Shown here piece by piece: positions 62,623-64,000 of a DNA stretch of 64,000 bases (positions within the stretch are counted from its first letter, which is position 1; each line of letters begins with the position of its first letter). The DNA is from Paenibacillus profundus. Its GTDB lineage: Bacteria; Bacillota; Bacilli; Paenibacillales; Paenibacillaceae. The stretch spans positions 1-64,000 of the forward strand of contig NZ_JAJNBZ010000001.1 of assembly GCF_021369635.1 (NCBI RefSeq), in the 5' to 3' direction. The translations under genes and the position numbers were made by a program. Below the pieces are notes generated by a model. The model made no database searches. It had not been told where the DNA came from and saw only the letters and a program-made list of their open reading frames with translations.

Positions 62623-63741
62623 GTGGCGAAACGAGATTATTATGAGGTGCTCGGCGTAGGCAAAGGGGCGAGCGACGACGAAGTGAAGAAGGCGTATCGC
62701 AAGCTTGCGCGTCAATATCACCCGGACGTTAACAAGGAAGCGGACGCGGAGGATAAGTTCAAAGAAGTAAAAGAAGCGTACGATGTGCTAAGTGACGACC
62801 AAAAGCGGGCGGTGTATGATCAATACGGGCACGTCGATCCGAACCAAGGTATGGGCGGCGGCGGATTTTCCGGCGACTTCGGCGGGTTCGGTGATATCTT
62901 TGATATGTTCTTTGGCGGCGGCGGCCGCAAAGATCCGAATGCGCCGCAGCGTGGCAGCGACCTGCAGTACACGATGCAAATCGAGTTCAAGGAAGCGGTG
63001 TTCGGCAAAGAAACGGACATTACGATTCCGCGCACGGAGCAATGCGATACCTGCTTCGGTACAGGAGCAAAGCCCGGCACGAAGCCGGATAATTGTACTG
63101 CCTGCCACGGTACGGGGCAGCAAGAAGTGGTGCAGAACACACCGTTCGGCCGCATGGTGAACCGTCGTGCATGTTCGGTCTGTCAAGGTAAAGGGAAAAT
63201 TATCCGCGAAAAATGCGGAAAGTGTCACGGTGCGGGTTCGTTGAAAAATCAGCGCAAAATTCACGTGCGCATCCCCGGTGGTGTGGATGATGGAGCGCAG
63301 CTTCGCATGAGCGGTGAAGGGGAAAGCGGACAGCGCGGCGGTCCGAATGGCGACTTATATATTGTCATTCGTGTCAAATCGCATGAGTTCTTCGAACGCG
63401 ACGGTGATGACATTTACTGCGAAGTGCCGCTCACCTTTGCTCAAGCGGCATTGGGCGATGAAATTGAAATTCCGACGTTAACGGAAAAAGTAAAGCTGAA
63501 AATTCCTGCCGGCACGCAAACGGGCACATTCTTCCGCCTGCGCGGCAAGGGTGTTCCGCGTCTCCGCGGTCACGGACAAGGGGATCAGCATGTCAAAGTT
63601 ATCATCGTGACGCCAACGAAAATGTCCGACGAGCAGAAGGATATGTTGCGTCAGTTCGCCGAAATTGGCGGCGAGCAGCCGAATGGCGGCCATGAAGAAT
63701 CGTTTTTTGATCGCATGAAGAGGGCTTTCCGCGGCGATTAG
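62623..63741 (+). CDS. dnaJ: Chaperone DnaJ (Hsp40)
   Basis: A 372-residue co-chaperone stimulating DnaK. J domain with HPD (YHPDVN), Gly-rich linker (about 75-110), four zinc-finger repeats ([32 protein letters not shown]) and the C-terminal substrate domain. The GTG at 62623 gives [12 protein letters not shown]; the ATG one codon earlier lies too close to GGGGGTGG. Last gene of the operon in this window. Confidence 0.97.
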   Translation: MAKRDYYEVLGVGKGASDDEVKKAYRKLARQYHPDVNKEADAEDKFKEVKEAYDVLSDDQKRAVYDQYGHVDPNQGMGGGGFSGDFGGFGDIFDMFFGGGGRKDPNAPQRGSDLQYTMQIEFKEAVFGKETDITIPRTEQCDTCFGTGAKPGTKPDNCTACHGTGQQEVVQNTPFGRMVNRRACSVCQGKGKIIREKCGKCHGAGSLKNQRKIHVRIPGGVDDGAQLRMSGEGESGQRGGPNGDLYIVIRVKSHEFFERDGDDIYCEVPLTFAQAALGDEIEIPTLTEKVKLKIPAGTQTGTFFRLRGKGVPRLRGHGQGDQHVKVIIVTPTKMSDEQKDMLRQFAEIGGEQPNGGHEESFFDRMKRAFRGD

Positions 63742-63757
63742 TTGAGTAGTAGACTCT

Positions 63758-63800
63758 AACCACGTGACTCTATCGTAAAAGATAGAGACGTGGTTTTTTT
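63758..63800 (+). terminator. Terminator of the dnaK operon
   Basis: AACCACGT with GACTCTATC pairs with GATAGAG and ACGTGGTT around an A-rich loop, followed by seven T (63794-63800). Confidence 0.85.
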
Positions 63801-64000
63801 AATATGCAAACCCAGAGGCAAGCATCCGCTAATCAGTGCAAGTCCGGTCACGGGGCCCGCCACGTGTTTTTCGCTCAAAATGCTCCCCTTGGTTCAGCTT
63901 GGCAACCCTCTACTCTTTAAAACGAATACAGGCTGTCGGACATGTATGTATATCAAGGCTCTTAGCTCCATTCTCCCAATCAGTCAGGATGGTTCACATC
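63801..64000. other. Window end, no supported gene
   Basis: No gene with a start and ribosome binding site. On the minus strand a 27-codon reading (63993-63910) ends CPTACIRFKE, cysteine spacing reminiscent of an iron-sulfur protein tail, but an in-frame TGA lies just before it at the window edge, so it may be a remnant or chance. Confidence 0.4.

Overview
This window comes from the chromosome of a spore-forming, competence-gene-carrying Bacillota, most likely a Paenibacillus or close relative. Evidence is the sporulation genes sigK, spoVACDE, gpr and spoIIP, the comER/comEABC cluster, a CIRCE-controlled hrcA-grpE-dnaK-dnaJ operon, a leuS T-box, strong GGAGG-type ribosome binding sites, frequent TTG/GTG starts, and gene order close to the yqeG-to-dnaJ stretch of Bacillus subtilis. 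The genus is inference; no 16S gene is present.

Region 1 (1-14720) is a complete type I-C CRISPR-Cas locus. Array 1 (347-1282, 13 intact and 2 decayed repeats) and array 2 (12958-14600, 25 repeats) share one 32-bp repeat, run on the + strand, and both have a leader with a nearly identical 44-bp inverted-repeat element. Between them lie two membrane PH-domain genes (ydbS/ydbT-like), a WYL-domain regulator, and cas3, cas5c, cas8c, cas7c, cas4, cas1, cas2. An in-frame internal start inside cas8c has the hallmarks of the small subunit Cas11c. A promoter-like sequence and a hairpin separate cas3 from the Cascade and adaptation genes.

Region 2 (14721-22900) is accessory: a decayed minus-strand gene, intact sigK, a CBM9-like protein, a VOC protein, a large glycoside-hydrolase-like protein, a candidate 34-residue membrane peptide and spoVAC-AD-AE. 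Region 3 (23031-27516) is a MoxR, DUF58, transglutaminase operon. Region 4 (27625-34092) is the housekeeping run yqeG, yqeH, aroE, yhbY, nadD, yqeK, rsfS, a CvfB-like S1 protein and yqeM.

Region 5 (34100-45730) has T-box-controlled leuS, comER facing comEA-comEB-comEC, an ECF sigma/anti-sigma pair, holA and rpsT. Region 6 (45900-56070) has gpr, an M23 lipoprotein divergent from a two-component system, spoIIP, yqxA, lepA and hemW. Region 7 (56335-63741) has a small membrane protein, an acetyltransferase and the heat-shock operon hrcA, an archaeal-type (group III) chaperonin, grpE, dnaK and dnaJ.

The most notable items are the archaeal-like chaperonin inside the HrcA/CIRCE operon, the internal Cas11c start, the duplicated leader element, the structured RNA between comEB and comEC, and a dispersed intergenic repeat seen near 22800, 33200 and 38700.
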